This document shows positions 33,027 to 43,800 of a stretch of DNA of 64,000 nt, one piece after another. The stretch comes from Apus apus (lineage: Eukaryota; Chordata; Aves; Apodiformes; Apodidae): the NCBI RefSeq assembly GCF_020740795.1, contig NC_067294.1, forward strand, positions 1,426,001 to 1,490,000, read 5' to 3'. Each line of letters begins with the position of its first letter. Positions within the stretch are counted from its first letter, which is position 1. Position numbers and translations under genes: made by a program. The notes below the pieces were generated by a model. That model saw only the letters and a program-made list of their open reading frames with translations, searched no databases and had not been told where the DNA came from.

Positions 33027-35010
33027 TCACTTAAAACTTGAGTCTTTCACTAATCGTTGGAGGACTCTGCGTAGATCCACCAGGAACTGGTTCAGGGAGG
33101 TAGTGTCACCTGCTGCCACAGGGCACGGGCCCTGGAGGAGGGAAAAATGGGCATGAGAGTGGTTGTGGGGAGGGAGCTGGTGGCTGTGAGGGGAGGGCCA
33201 GTCCAGCCTTACCTGGGGGGCTGAGCTTTCCCTGCGAACCAGGCTGAGCAGGTTGAGGGAGATGCCTTCCAGGTGCTGGTGGCAGCTCCGGCCCTCCAAG
33301 GCCACTGTGGTGGCTTTGCACAAGACTTCCAGGTCGTTGTCATGCTGGGAAAAGACACGTGGCTTGTTTAGAAACGCTTTTGCACAGTCAGGGCTTTGTT
33401 AGCAGCAGGTTAAGCCAGCAGAAATAATGGTGGGTGCAAACAAAATGCAGCTGGAGCTGTCAAAGCCTCCCTGGAGTGTCCCAGCTCTGTGTGTTCATGG
33501 GCTGGTCCCTGTCCTCAGCCAGGAGGGTCCCCTCAGCCCCTGCCCAGGGTGGTGGCAGCAGCAGTGAGCACCCACCTGCTGCCAGCAATGTGCTCCCAGC
33601 GCAGAGCTGGGAGATCCTGTGCTCAGGGAGCTGCTCCCTGTGGCATCCCATGGGAATGAAGCTGGTTTGAGGAGGAAGAGGTTCTACGGCGATAACAAAA
33701 GCTGTTGGGCTGAGGTTGCCTCCATCAGGTACCTTGATCAAGTAGCAGCACCACATGGAAGGTGAGGAGCTCAGAAGTGAAGTGCTGGTGGTAATATGAC
33801 CATTATCCAGCTGCCTCCCCAGGGGCTGTTCCTGATGCTGCAGCAGGGCCCTGAGGGCTCTGCCTGTCCCCATCCCTCATGGCACCACCAGACAGGTTGG
33901 GAGGAGCAGCATCCCGGGCATCTCTTCTGGCTCCCATGGCAGGGGGGCTGTGGGGGCCCCCCTGGGGGTCCTCAGCCCCCCGTGGGAGGCTGTTTGTGTC
34001 CCTCGGCTGCTGCTGCCTGTGCAGTGTGAGGGGAGGGCAGCAGCTTTCTGTGAAAACAGGAACTCTGGGGCCAGGGAGCTGGGCTTAGGCAGCGATTTTT
34101 CAGAGCAGAAATCGGCTTTATTATCTGTTATTAAATCTCCTGCTTGCGGAAGAGCCTTCCTCCGGATAACGGGCTAGAGAGGGATAGTGTGTCTAACCAG
34201 AGCTGGAGATGCTGCACGATAGGTGCGTGTGGGTGGGTGTGAGACGGTGACACGTGGCTCCAGGGCAAGGCAAGAAGCTTCTTCTCTGCCTTTCTGAAAA
34301 GCCTGAAGCCCCTGCGCGCTGCTCAGCCTCGCACTGCCCGCCCCTGCCTGCCCCTCACCTCGGGAGCGCTGGGAGCAGCAGCTGCTGCTGTGGCCAGAGG
34401 GCGCGGGGAGCTGAGGGCACCTACCCCAGGACCAGCCCCGCGCCCAGCATCGCTGCCTGGGGCTCCCCTTGTGCTCCGTGCGGAGCTGCTCCGGGATGAG
34501 CCGGACTCCGGGGGCTCCCCCCCTGCCCCCGGCATCCCCTCCCCAGCTCGGCCCTGTGCTTATTCCCAAACAAGGATAAACAAATTCAAATTGTTTTTTT
34601 TGGTTTTGTTCTCTTGCTTGTTTGTTTGTTTTCCCTCTTACCTTATTGCCCGCAAAAATATTTGTCACGTTCATCTTGTTGCAGGAAACCTTTATCAGGA
34701 GAGAAAAGGAGAGGACTGATCAGGCTTAGAGAAAAGCCCCCACGGCCCCGTCCCGCTGTGTGCCAGACACGCCGTCCGTCTGTCCGCCCGCCCGCTCCCA
34801 GCACCGCAGGCTCAGCGCCTTTCTTGGACTCAGCATCGAGAGGACCCGTCCCTGCCCTGGCGGGACCAGCCCTACCTGGCTCTCCAGCAGCGCTCCCAGC
34901 AGCTGGATGCTCTCCTGCAGCAGGATGGAGGGCTGGACCAGCGCGGCTGCTCCCGCCTGCCCGGCCCACAGCGCCAGCACGGTGAGCAGCACCGGCCCCG
35001 GGATGCTCAT
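33027..35010 (-). CDS. IL4: Interleukin-4 (complete, 4 exons)
   Basis: IL-4 is the secreted four-helix cytokine of Th2 responses and signals through IL4R-alpha. Minus-strand exons: 34876-35010, 34642-34689, 33213-33344, 33027-33131, with TGA at 33027-33029. They total 139 residues, in the range of avian and mammalian IL-4. The start at 35010 (MSIPG) is preferred over an upstream in-frame ATG at 35034 because a hydrophobic signal peptide (PVLLTVLALWAGQAG) follows at once. Exon 2 encodes VSCNKMNVTNIFAGNK, recalling human CTELTVTDIFAASK, with an NVT glycosylation sequon. Exon 3 carries EVLCKA and SCHQHLEGI; exon 4 has GPCPV. There are four cysteines and all introns are phase 0, as in mammalian IL4. 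Assignment to IL4 rather than IL13 rests on exon 2 and on the position beside KIF3A. Confidence 0.92.
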
Positions 35011-35084
35011 GGCCTGCTCGCACTCAACCCCCACCTCAGCTCACGGTTTCTGGATATTTGGGTGATCTATACCTGTGTCTGTGC

Positions 35085-35166
35085 TTTTCCGGACCAAACA
35101 CCTCAATTTATGGCTGTAAAGTTGCTGAACTCGTAGGAAAAAAAAAAAAAAGAAGTCATTTTTTCC
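35085..35166 (-). promoter_or_regulatory. IL4: IL4 proximal promoter with NFAT-like cores
   Basis: On the minus strand, GGAAAA cores lie at 35085-35090 and within 35158-35166 (GGGAAAAAAT). A TATA-like CATAAATT lies between them near 35105-35112, about 100 bases upstream of the ATG. NFAT sites next to a TATA-like element are typical of mammalian IL4 promoters. The motifs are short, and function is inferred. Confidence 0.4.
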
Positions 35167-35169
35167 CTA

Positions 35170-37300
35170 TCTGCCCTTTACAAAGTTGCTCCTATTTACT
35201 TAGGAGAACAGGTCTTTTTTGCAAAAGGCAAGATTTTCTTCTGATCTTGCATTGTCTCTCGACGTAGGAAATTTCCATGGTAAGATAAGGGGGGTAGGAG
35301 TCGGGTCACACACGACAGACGTGCGTCAGCCTCCCGGTTTGGGGATTCTGCAGTTCTCTGTATCCCAGGACTTTCTCTCCACCCTGAGCTGAAAGTGACT
35401 GAGCTGGGGAGACCACAGACCTGCTTTGCTTTGTGCTGCCTGTTCCTGCGGGCTCTCCCATCTCACACTTCAGCTGGTTATCTCCAAATCATGCAAATCG
35501 TCCCCCCTCTGTTGTCTTCTGGCTACAGCTGTTACCTTAGTCTGTGTCCAGGGAGAAACAGAGAGGTGAGACAGCCCTGCAGGGGGGACAGATTTCTTGG
35601 GGCTGGAGGGGTCGTGGGGACCTGCAGGCCCTCCTGGCCAGGCTGAATCCCCCCCAGACAGCAGGGCCCTGCCCGTGCCCCCCTGCAGGGAAGTGGGCAA
35701 GGGAGCTGGGAGGCTGTGGCATTGGTGCCCAGGAGCTCCAGCTGGGAACAATGGGGTTTGGTGACTGTGCCCCAGCATCTGGGTGAGCTGGAGGCTGCCC
35801 CAGCCCCACTCAGGAAAAGTCTGAGCAAGGCTGGGGTGAGGGGCTCCACTGGCACCCCCAGCCCGTGCTGCTGTGGGGCAACACCCTGAGAAATGAGCTG
35901 AGCCAGGAAGCTCTGGAGTTTTGTAATAACTAATAGGTATTTTTCTAACTCAAACAGCAACTTGCCGGCAGATGCTTGATAAGAGTTTACGACTGCTTGA
36001 TTATTCCAGGAGCAGCCAGACTGAGAGTGAGTTTGTCTGTCTCATTAGGAAATGCCCCAGATGAAGTTAGTGCCACTGACTCAGAAAGACCTGTGCAAGG
36101 GATTTGCCAGGGGAGCCATTTTCTCCCGGCACTGCCGGCGATGGAGGCTGATAAGGGAGGGACTGGAGGGGGCTGGTGGCCAAGGGGCTGGGGTGCCCAG
36201 GGCAGCCCCACCAGGGGCTGTTGAAGGGGATGGAGGTGGGGGGTCCTGTCCCACAGTCACGGTGGTTTGCCCAGCTATCAAGGTGGGAAGCTCTAAAAGC
36301 TGGAGGAGACAAACAGAAAACTCTAAACTAACAGGAAAAAAAGTCACCTCTGAGCTGCTCAGGTTGAATCATGGTGGGAAAACTGCCTCACAGGGTGGTG
36401 GGAAAGTCAGCAGTGAAGAACAGATTCCTGCGTCCTTTCCCGAGGGTGGGATGTGGCCGTTGGCAGTGCTGGCCCCAGGGCTCCCTGGAGGGACAGCTGC
36501 AGCTCCAGCCCTGGTGCTGGGCCTGTCTCTGCCCTCCCAGGGTGGGTGGGAGGTCGTTTCCAGAGCCCCAGCAGCCCCTTCATCCCAGCCCTCCCCCGGG
36601 GGATGCACCTGCTGCCATCTTCCCTACGGAAGGAAGGTGCTTGGTTCAGAAACACACCCTCAGGTGTTCCTCTGCTGCTGTTCACCCCTCGTGCCTTGTG
36701 CTTTGAAGCATCTCCCCGTTCCACCAGGATCCTGGCAGTGCTCCCAGCACCCCCGTTCCCCACCGTGCTGACAGTGCTGCGGTTTACCCGGAGCAACCCC
36801 AAAGGCTGCAGGTAATGCCCCATTGCGTGCACTTGTCAACGTTTCCTGTGCTTATAAGGATTTCCAACATCCAGGTTGCCCATTTATTTCCTGCCCCTCT
36901 GTCTGTTCCTGCAGGCACCCCCGTGGGTGCTTCTTCCACCAGCCAGCCCCATCCCTCTCCTCAGAGGGGGGCATGTCCCCTCCGTGCAGCCCCACTTTGC
37001 CTCCCCCTGCCCCCAGACCAGGCTCTGCCCCTGACACCCTCCCCTTCATGCTGTGTATAATACTGAGGGTGCTCATCTCTGCTCCTCCAGCCCTTCTCTC
37101 ATCCCGTGTTTTCCTGTGCCAGCCTCCTTGGTGCCTTTTCCTTGCTCTCCCTGGCGGGCTGGGGTGATTTGATGTGTTGGCCCAGGAGGTGCTGATGTCT
37201 CCCCACCCCACCCCCCCTGTGCCCACTGCTCCTCCTGAAGCTCCTCATCACCTGCTGAAGGTGAGAGGAGGGGAACTGGCAACAGAAACCAGTGGCACCA
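35170..37300. other. IL4-IL13 intergenic interval
   Basis: No gene is recognised. Most of it is GC-rich unique sequence. A less GC-rich island near 35930-36095 holds GATA, NFAT and AP-1 type motifs and is listed separately. Confidence 0.5.
35970..36090. promoter_or_regulatory. Candidate IL4/IL13 intergenic enhancer (GATA, NFAT, AP-1 motifs)
   Basis: TGATAAG at 35977-35983, GGAAA at 36048-36052 and a perfect AP-1 site TGACTCA at 36077-36083 lie within about 110 bases. Mammals have the conserved element CNS-1 between IL13 and IL4, controlled by GATA3. The position is comparable; homology is not shown. Confidence 0.35.
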
Positions 37301-37319
37301 AGAGCTCCTTATTCAGTAG

Positions 37320-37325
37320 TTTATT
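37320..37325 (-). terminator. IL13: IL13 polyadenylation signal
   Basis: AATAAA on the minus strand, ending the AU-rich segment downstream of IL13. Confidence 0.55.
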
Positions 37326-37479
37326 ACTTAAGCCCTGAGACACTTTTATAACATCAGTGCAAAGTTGAAATGGAAAAAAACAATAATACAAAATTAAAAT
37401 GAAGACATCCAAGTACATGGTGATTTGAATATATTAACTCTGTTGTAATATAAACATTTTAAATAGAAGGAAGAACAAT

Positions 37480-37530
37480 AATAATATTATGAATAATATT
37501 ATGAATAATATTAATATTATGAATAATATG
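37480..37530. repeat. AT-rich short tandem repeat (AATATTATGAAT-like)
   Basis: About four imperfect copies of a 12-15 base AATATTATGAAT unit inside the IL13 3'UTR. Confidence 0.8.
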
Positions 37531-37771
37531 TTGTCGTGGAAAGGCAATTAGGCAGTAACAGTTCCCTAAGAATGAGGTAGCAGTAGTTTAAATATGACTG
37601 TATTCCACAGAACTACTCTTTCATAAATTAAGAATGAAACACCTTCTCTGCTGGCTTTTCCTTTTTGTTTTGAGTCCCGAGCGAGGGAAAGCTTTCAACA
37701 GCCAGGACTTTTTGGTCTTGAAATCTTTAGATTACTCAGTATAAAAAATAAGTTATTTAAATAAAATATAA

Positions 37772-37783
37772 CAATAAATAAAT
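37772..37783 (-). promoter_or_regulatory. IL13: AU-rich element in IL13 3'UTR
   Basis: Overlapping ATTTA pentamers on the minus strand, next to further T-rich sequence on the same strand. This is the usual binding context of mRNA-decay factors such as TTP in cytokine transcripts. Confidence 0.55.
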
Positions 37784-38641
37784 TCTAGAAGTATGATGCC
37801 AATGAACACTCATTAGGTCCAAAGTTATCCTGCAGACTCCCCTGGTCTTTACAATTAATAACTTAAAAGCCCACTGACAGTATAAAAGCTACATTAAAGG
37901 TGACATGAGCAGTTCTGGGGGGCAGGCACAGCTCACCCCCTGGCCCTTGCTCTCGGATGCTGCACCTTCCCCAGCAGGGAATCGTCCCCCTCAACTGCAG
38001 TAGGAATGTGTTAGCAAAAAATGCATCATTTCAGCTGAGATTTTGATCTCCTTAGGAAGAGGTGATTATGAAGAAGCCTCCCTTCATTAAGAGGAACAGG
38101 AAGCAGATAATTTGGTTTTGGTTTTGGTAGATGCTGCAGGAGGAGGTGAATGAGTTGGTCCAGGCGTGATGCTCTGCTCCTCCTGACCAGGCAGACCCTC
38201 CTGCCAGCCCTCCTGGGGGGGTCACATCCCTCCTGGAGGGGCACATCCAGTCCTCCCCAGTGCCCACATCCCTCCCATGGGGTCACATCCCACCCCCTGC
38301 CGGCTGGAATTGGTCCAGGGCTGCAAGGGAGCACTAAGGGCATCCTCATCCAGCAGAGTGCTCTCCTGCAGAGCCTGAGTCATGTCTAGCGCTGGGACAG
38401 AAAGCCTGGGAGATACCAGGGACCTGCTGGGAAGGGGCTGAGCGATCCCAGGAGCCTGGTATCCAGCTGGGACTTGTGTGAGGATTGCACTGGGCTGTGG
38501 AGGGCTGGGGCAGAGCTGGGGGAAGTGCGTGCAAGGAGGAGCAAAAAAACAAGCCACTCTGCAAAGTCCTAATGTGAGGAGCTGGCAGCAGGAGGGTCCC
38601 CGGGCGCAGGGGCAGCGCTGGCCTGGCTGGAACAGCCTGTC

Positions 38642-40608
38642 TCAGTGGGCAGCAGAGGTGACCAGGCGCCTGTACATCCCCTGGGTGAAGTTCCCCAGCT
38701 GTGGCAAGAAGTTGCGCAGGTAGATCTCGTTCTCGTTGCTCAGAGAGCAGCTCTGGGGGGAGGAAAAGTGTCCCCAGGTTAGGGCTGAGAGCAGGATCAG
38801 GTCGGGGGCTTCACGCCCGTTGCCCGTGTCTCCCAAACAACTCGGCAAATTATTAAACTCAGAGTCATGAGGATGCTGCCCTGGGAGGTTTGGAAATTGT
38901 CTTCTGCTCAGAACAAGCACCCAACCCCAGCACCCATGGCCACTGGTCTGGGGTGGCCAGGGGTGCTCAGGCTTTTCTCACAGAGCCAATTATCCCACAG
39001 CACTGCCCAGGGCTGCAGCACCTGGATCTGGCCCCAGGAATATGGACTTGGTGAGTAGTGGGGGAACATCTAGGGGGTGGCACTGGAATGAGGGCTGTGT
39101 CGGTGCAGCTGGGGTGGGGGGAGGGGACCCAGGGCAGGGATGGGGATGGGACCCAGGGCAGGGATGGGGACAGGACCCAGGGCAGGGATGGGGGCTGCAG
39201 TCCATCCTCACCGTCCGGCCGTGCAGGCTCTTCAGGTTGGTGATTAAGGGCTGGTAGGTTCCCCTGCACCTGGTGACCTTGGCGAGCGTGGTGGCAGCCT
39301 GGCACAGCAGCTCCTGCTCCGACAGCTGGTAGAGGTTGGGGGGAAAGGTGATGAGAGCCACGAAGATGATATAAGCTGATGCTGCTTATCAAGGTGTCCA
39401 GGACCGGTGGGAGATTTCGAGCAGCTTCTTACACTGCTTCCATTTTGTGGCTGAAATTTCAGCCCCATGGGGTGACTCTGGCCCCAGCTGTGCCCAAAGG
39501 GCCTGGGGGGACTCAGGGGGTGCTGGCGGCAGGTCCTGGGGTGCAGCCAGCATCCAGCACCTGGTGCTTGAGCAGCTCTTGCTCGGTGACTAATAAAACT
39601 AGGTCATCACCGTGGGCTGTGCCCAGGAGGGTGCTGGCTGCGCCGTGTTCGGTATGGAGGCGTTTTGTCACCTCTCTCTCCAGCATCTTTTACCTTTCGA
39701 TCGGTGAAGGCGACCTGTGCCACGCGGGTGTCGTTGCAGGGGACCTGGAGAGGTGACACAAGGGAGAGCTGTCATTAGGAGACCTTCATTACGAGGCCAT
39801 CATCATGAGACCATCATTTGGAGACTGTCCCTGAGGAGTTGCCAGCCGCGTCCTCCCCCCAGGATGGGGCTCCCGGTCCCTGCCCCTCTCCAGCAGGACA
39901 CAGCACAGATGCACCCTGGTTGCTGCCACCACCAAGGTCTGTTTGTCTGCAATTTTTTTCTAATAAGGCTCCTGGGAAGATGGGACCTGGGCTTGCACAG
40001 CACTCAGAAGCAGTTTGGAGAGAGTCCCTGGGTGCTATGGACCCATGCAGAGCAGGGACCCCCTAGCTGGGCCACCATGTCCCCATCGCAGAGGTCCCCT
40101 GGTTGCCCTGACACAGCTCTGCTGGTTGGACAGAGAGGTGGTTTTGTTTCCCAGCATTTTTTTTCCTGCAACATGCCCAAAGTCAGGTGGAAAACTTCAC
40201 CCTGCCCAACCCTAGCAGCCTTTTGTACCACCAAGACAAGTGCCGAGCACCCAAAGTGTAGGCTGAAAGGGGCTGGGGAGCCTCAAGCTTGAGGTGGGAT
40301 GCAGTGGGCTGAGGTGGCATGGCTCCTGCATGCCTGGGTGGGTGCCAGTCCCTTTGGTGGCAGTGCCTGGGCCTCGAGCACCAGGGACCATCATCACCAC
40401 CATCATCATGGATAACGTTCCTCTGCTCAGTGAGCAAAGCCAAGCCGGGAGGTGTCACAGCATTTACCTGCACTCCAGAGTTGAGCTGCTGGACGAGGCA
40501 GGTGATCTCAGACAGCTCGCGTTTGGGAGAGGCAGTGGTCATGGGCCTGGGAGCAGCCAGCTGGAGCAGGGAGAGGAGAGCAAAAGCCACCTTCAGCGTG
40601 GGGACCAT
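38642..40608 (-). CDS. IL13: Interleukin-13 (complete, 4 exons)
   Basis: IL-13 is a secreted four-helix type-2 cytokine acting on epithelium and macrophages through IL13R-alpha1/IL4R-alpha. Minus-strand exons: 40468-40608, 39694-39744, 39212-39325, 38642-38752, with TGA at 38642-38644, giving 138 residues. A signal peptide (VAFALLSLLQLAAPRP) follows the start Met. Helix A is in exon 1 (ELSEITCLVQQLNS). Exon 2 encodes VPCNDTRVAQVAFTDRK with an NDT sequon. Exon 3 starts LSEQELLCQA and holds a second cysteine in VTRCRG. Exon 4 encodes SCSLSNENE and an NFT sequon. There are five cysteines and all introns are phase 0. The exon 3 acceptor was chosen for its long pyrimidine tract. Its place beside RAD50 and its resemblance to chicken IL13 support the name; IL4 is 3.6 kb downstream in the same orientation. 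Confidence 0.92.
39125..39193. repeat. 24-bp minisatellite, three copies, IL13 intron 3
   Basis: Three copies of a unit built on GGACCCAGGGCAGGGATGGG at 24-base spacing. It sits about 20 bases inside the intron, downstream of IL13 exon 3. Confidence 0.9.
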
Positions 40609-40689
40609 CCTGCCACCGCCGTCCGAGCGCGTCCGTGGGCTGGGCTGGCTGGCCAGGGCCTCTCTGCTTGGCTCCCTGGCACAGCACCA

Positions 40690-40697
40690 TTTTTATA
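40690..40697 (-). promoter_or_regulatory. IL13: IL13 TATA box
   Basis: TATAAAAA on the minus strand, ending about 80 bases upstream of the ATG. This implies a short 5'UTR of about 50 bases. A C/EBP-like palindrome (ATTATGTAAT, 40798-40807) lies farther upstream. Confidence 0.7.
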
Positions 40698-40899
40698 GCG
40701 TGGAGATGGGCTGGCAGCTCCATGGACTGCCAAATATAGGTGTCTTCCTGTCAGCTCCGGAGGGAGGGTGGGAAGTGCCATGTCCCCAAAGAAGGGCATT
40801 ATGTAATGACGGGGACGTTCTGCCATCAGCCGCCATCAGCTGCTGTGCAGATCTTAATCTGCTGATAGATGGAGAGATACTGGGGCAAGAAGCTGAGAA

Positions 40900-43800
40900 T
40901 TTCTCTTCAAGAGTTGAGGATCTCTTCGCTATCCAGGGTGGCCATGACGTGCTGCTTGTGGAAAACCAGGGAGGTGCTCACCACTTAGCCCAGGGCTTCC
41001 CAAGAGCCAAGGGAAGCCAAGTCACACTCCCATGGGCAGGGAAATCTCTCCTGCAGCTTTTCTTGTCTCTGTGATGGGAAAGACAGAGAATTACGGGCTC
41101 TTGGATGTGGGTGGCTGGATGCTTCCCAGGCTCCAGCCCTGGCTGTTGATGTCTCACAGGGGATTACATGATCCCAGCAATTACCTGGTTGACTTTGGAG
41201 GTGTCTCTCTGCCGTGTGCCTGCTGGGGGCTGTGCCCAGGTGCTGCAGGGTCAGAAATCCAGGAGGCCAAGTGACACCAAAGCATACATTTGGTTTTGCA
41301 CTTGAAGGTGCCCCTCTGCCCCTGCAGCTGCCCTGGGGCCAGGGGGTGTGGGTGGGAGCATCCTGGTGCCCACTGCTGTTTCCCAGGGCACCCCCAGCAC
41401 TGGCTGTTTTTCCCATTGCTGTGTAGGACACCTCCTCCCGTGTGGCCCCTTCTCCCTGGTGGTGGCCACCGTGCCATGTGCCACAGTTGGTGGTGATGGC
41501 ACTACTTTGGAGAAGGAAGGGGCACAGGACTGCAGGTGGAGGGGGAGAGCTGAGCCTCTGTCAGGAGGAACTGGTGTTGCTTGGCTGTGATGGCAGCAGC
41601 TCGGTGAGCTCAAGTAGCCAGAGTCAGATTGGAAAGAAAAGAAAACCTCAGAACTTTTATCAAGATGTTAAATATCTGCAAATACAAAAAAAAAAACCAA
41701 AAAATGCTCTCGCATGTAAAGGAAGAAGCAGCTGAGGGAGTTTTCTGGCGTGTGGGTGTGTGGGGTTGCTCAGCTCTGTGGCACGTATCCTGCACTGCCC
41801 GGATCAGCACGGGGCCATCAGCCCTGTGTCCATGGGCCACCACCTCCCTCACCACCCCATGCTGGCCCATGCCACCCCACAACATCCCGTGCTCTCCCAC
41901 ACCACCCCACACTGCTCCATGACGTCCCATACCATCCCAGAGCACACCAGAAGACCAGCAGTAGTTCAGGGACTCAAACCACCAGGTCCTTCAGCTGAAG
42001 AGCAGATACCAGCCCTCAATCACATCCCACCATGCCTGAAGGATGCTGAGAGTGGGAATATTGTAGGGGGGAAATGTTGACTTGCCAGAAGGTCTGATTT
42101 CTTCCCAAATTCTGGACTGCCTTTTCCCAAGCCCTGTGACAGGCAGAGGTGTTGCATCTCAGTTGCTCATAACAACAACCCCCACTTGTAAATAGCTGTA
42201 AATTGTTGCATTAATTTAGGAAATGTAGAACCATTTCAACTATAACCTTTTTTTCTTTCTTTCTTCAGTGAGGTCCAGCTGTTGCCCAGCTCGTGGAAGG
42301 GCTGAACTTCCCGTTCCAAACCAACCCTTTCCCAGGTCACTGCACCTTTTGTGCGTGGGAAGATCTATCACCACGGCGGCAGGACCGGGCTGCAGAACTC
42401 CCCTGAAGAAATGGGGTTTCCCTGGGAAAAGAGCTGGTGATGATTCCTAGTCATTGATTTCCCTGCAAAATCAAAGGGTGAGGCCAGAGCCAGCTGGGAG
42501 CCTGGAGGTTTCCCATCACAGGTACTGGGAGGAAGGTGGTGGAGCTGGAGTGTGTCCAGGGCAGCCCAGGACAGGGTGTGCTTGTGTCCGTTTGTCCCAG
42601 TGTCCCTGTTCCCTTGAGCTGGGCTGCCAACTGGGATGAAAGCCATAGTGGGATACTGGAGTGGGATGCACCGTGGCCCCAGGGAAGATGTTTGTGGTCC
42701 CACCCTGCCCTGGCGGGGGGCTCTGTCAGTGGTGTGGTGGTCCTGGGGGGGATCGTGGGGCCCCGGGGGGCTGGGAGCACCCAGCTCTGCAAACCTGCTC
42801 GGAGAGAGGGTGACACCTCCCCAGAGGCTGATAAAAATCACCCCCCGAACGATTGATACGGTGACACAGGCCCAGTGCTGGGAAAAGCTGACATGAGGCA
42901 ACCCGGGTGGTGTGGGTGGAAAATGATCACTGAAAGCTGGAGCCCACTTCTGAGAAATGATGTCAAGCTGGGGGCTCAGGAGAGGGGCTGGCAGCCCCTC
43001 AGGAGTGACAACGGCCTGAAGGGACCTGGAGTAGCTCCTCCAGAGCCTCTTCGGCTGCTCTGTTAAAGGTGGCGGGGACTGTGAAATAATGAGGGACATT
43101 TCTGTGTGTGCATCACCCCCAGTGCTGGGTGGGGGGAGCTGGGTGCTGCTGGCCCAGCTGCCCTTCCCCAGGGGCTGGGACAGACCCTTCCCGAGCTGGG
43201 GAAGGGGAGGCAGGGCCCGTGGTGTGAACCCAGCCTGGACTGGGGCTCCTCATCTCCAAAGCACTGGTTTTGCTTCCAGCTGTGGCCAGTAGCAGAGCAC
43301 AGGTGGGTCCTGATTTAATCACCCCAAGTTGGTCCCCAACTGATTCAGAATAATGATCCAAGGGTTAATTTGGGTTTTGTGATTTTTTCTTTCCTGCTGG
43401 GGTCCTCTTGCCCCTACGTGGAGGAAAGGCAAGGGGGAGGGGGGGGGGGCAAAGTTGCACACTGGGCTGGTGCTGGTTGGACCTTTCCATAGCTGCATTG
43501 CTAGGTGGTAGCACCAGAAAATAGAGGAACCAGCTGAAGACACCCCTGGGGCAACTGAAAGAAGATTTTTTTCCTTTGTTCTGTGGCCAAATCCAAGGCC
43601 CTTTTCTCTTTTTTTCCAGCCCCAAAGCCAAGGTTGGCTGCCCACAATCATCACACAGCAATGAAGAAGCAGGGTAGGCTGGAGCTGTGGTGGGCGTGGG
43701 ACAGCATCACTGGACATGGGTGGAATGGAGGGAAATCCCTGGACAGGCACAGGTATGGATTGGGGGTGTGTCAGACCTGCAGGGGCTGCAGCAGCCTTGG

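Larger units (their letters stand above)
37300..38641 (-). other. IL13: IL13 3'UTR, long and AU-rich
   Basis: After the IL13 stop the minus strand runs about 1.3 kb without coding sequence to an AATAAA (plus-strand 37320-37325), the first such hexamer on that strand. The segment 37440-37800 is strongly AT-rich. It includes an ATTTATTTATTG stretch (37772-37783), a classic mRNA-instability element of cytokine transcripts. Confidence 0.6.

Noticed and set aside
35008-35034. Upstream in-frame ATG of IL4 at 35034
   Set aside because: It would put eight polar residues (GVECEQA and the start Met) before the signal peptide. The ATG at 35010 gives a normal signal sequence.
41600-41945. Repetitive Gly/His/Trp-rich frame on the minus strand
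   Set aside because: It comes from an imperfect CCA/CCC-rich simple repeat, not a gene.
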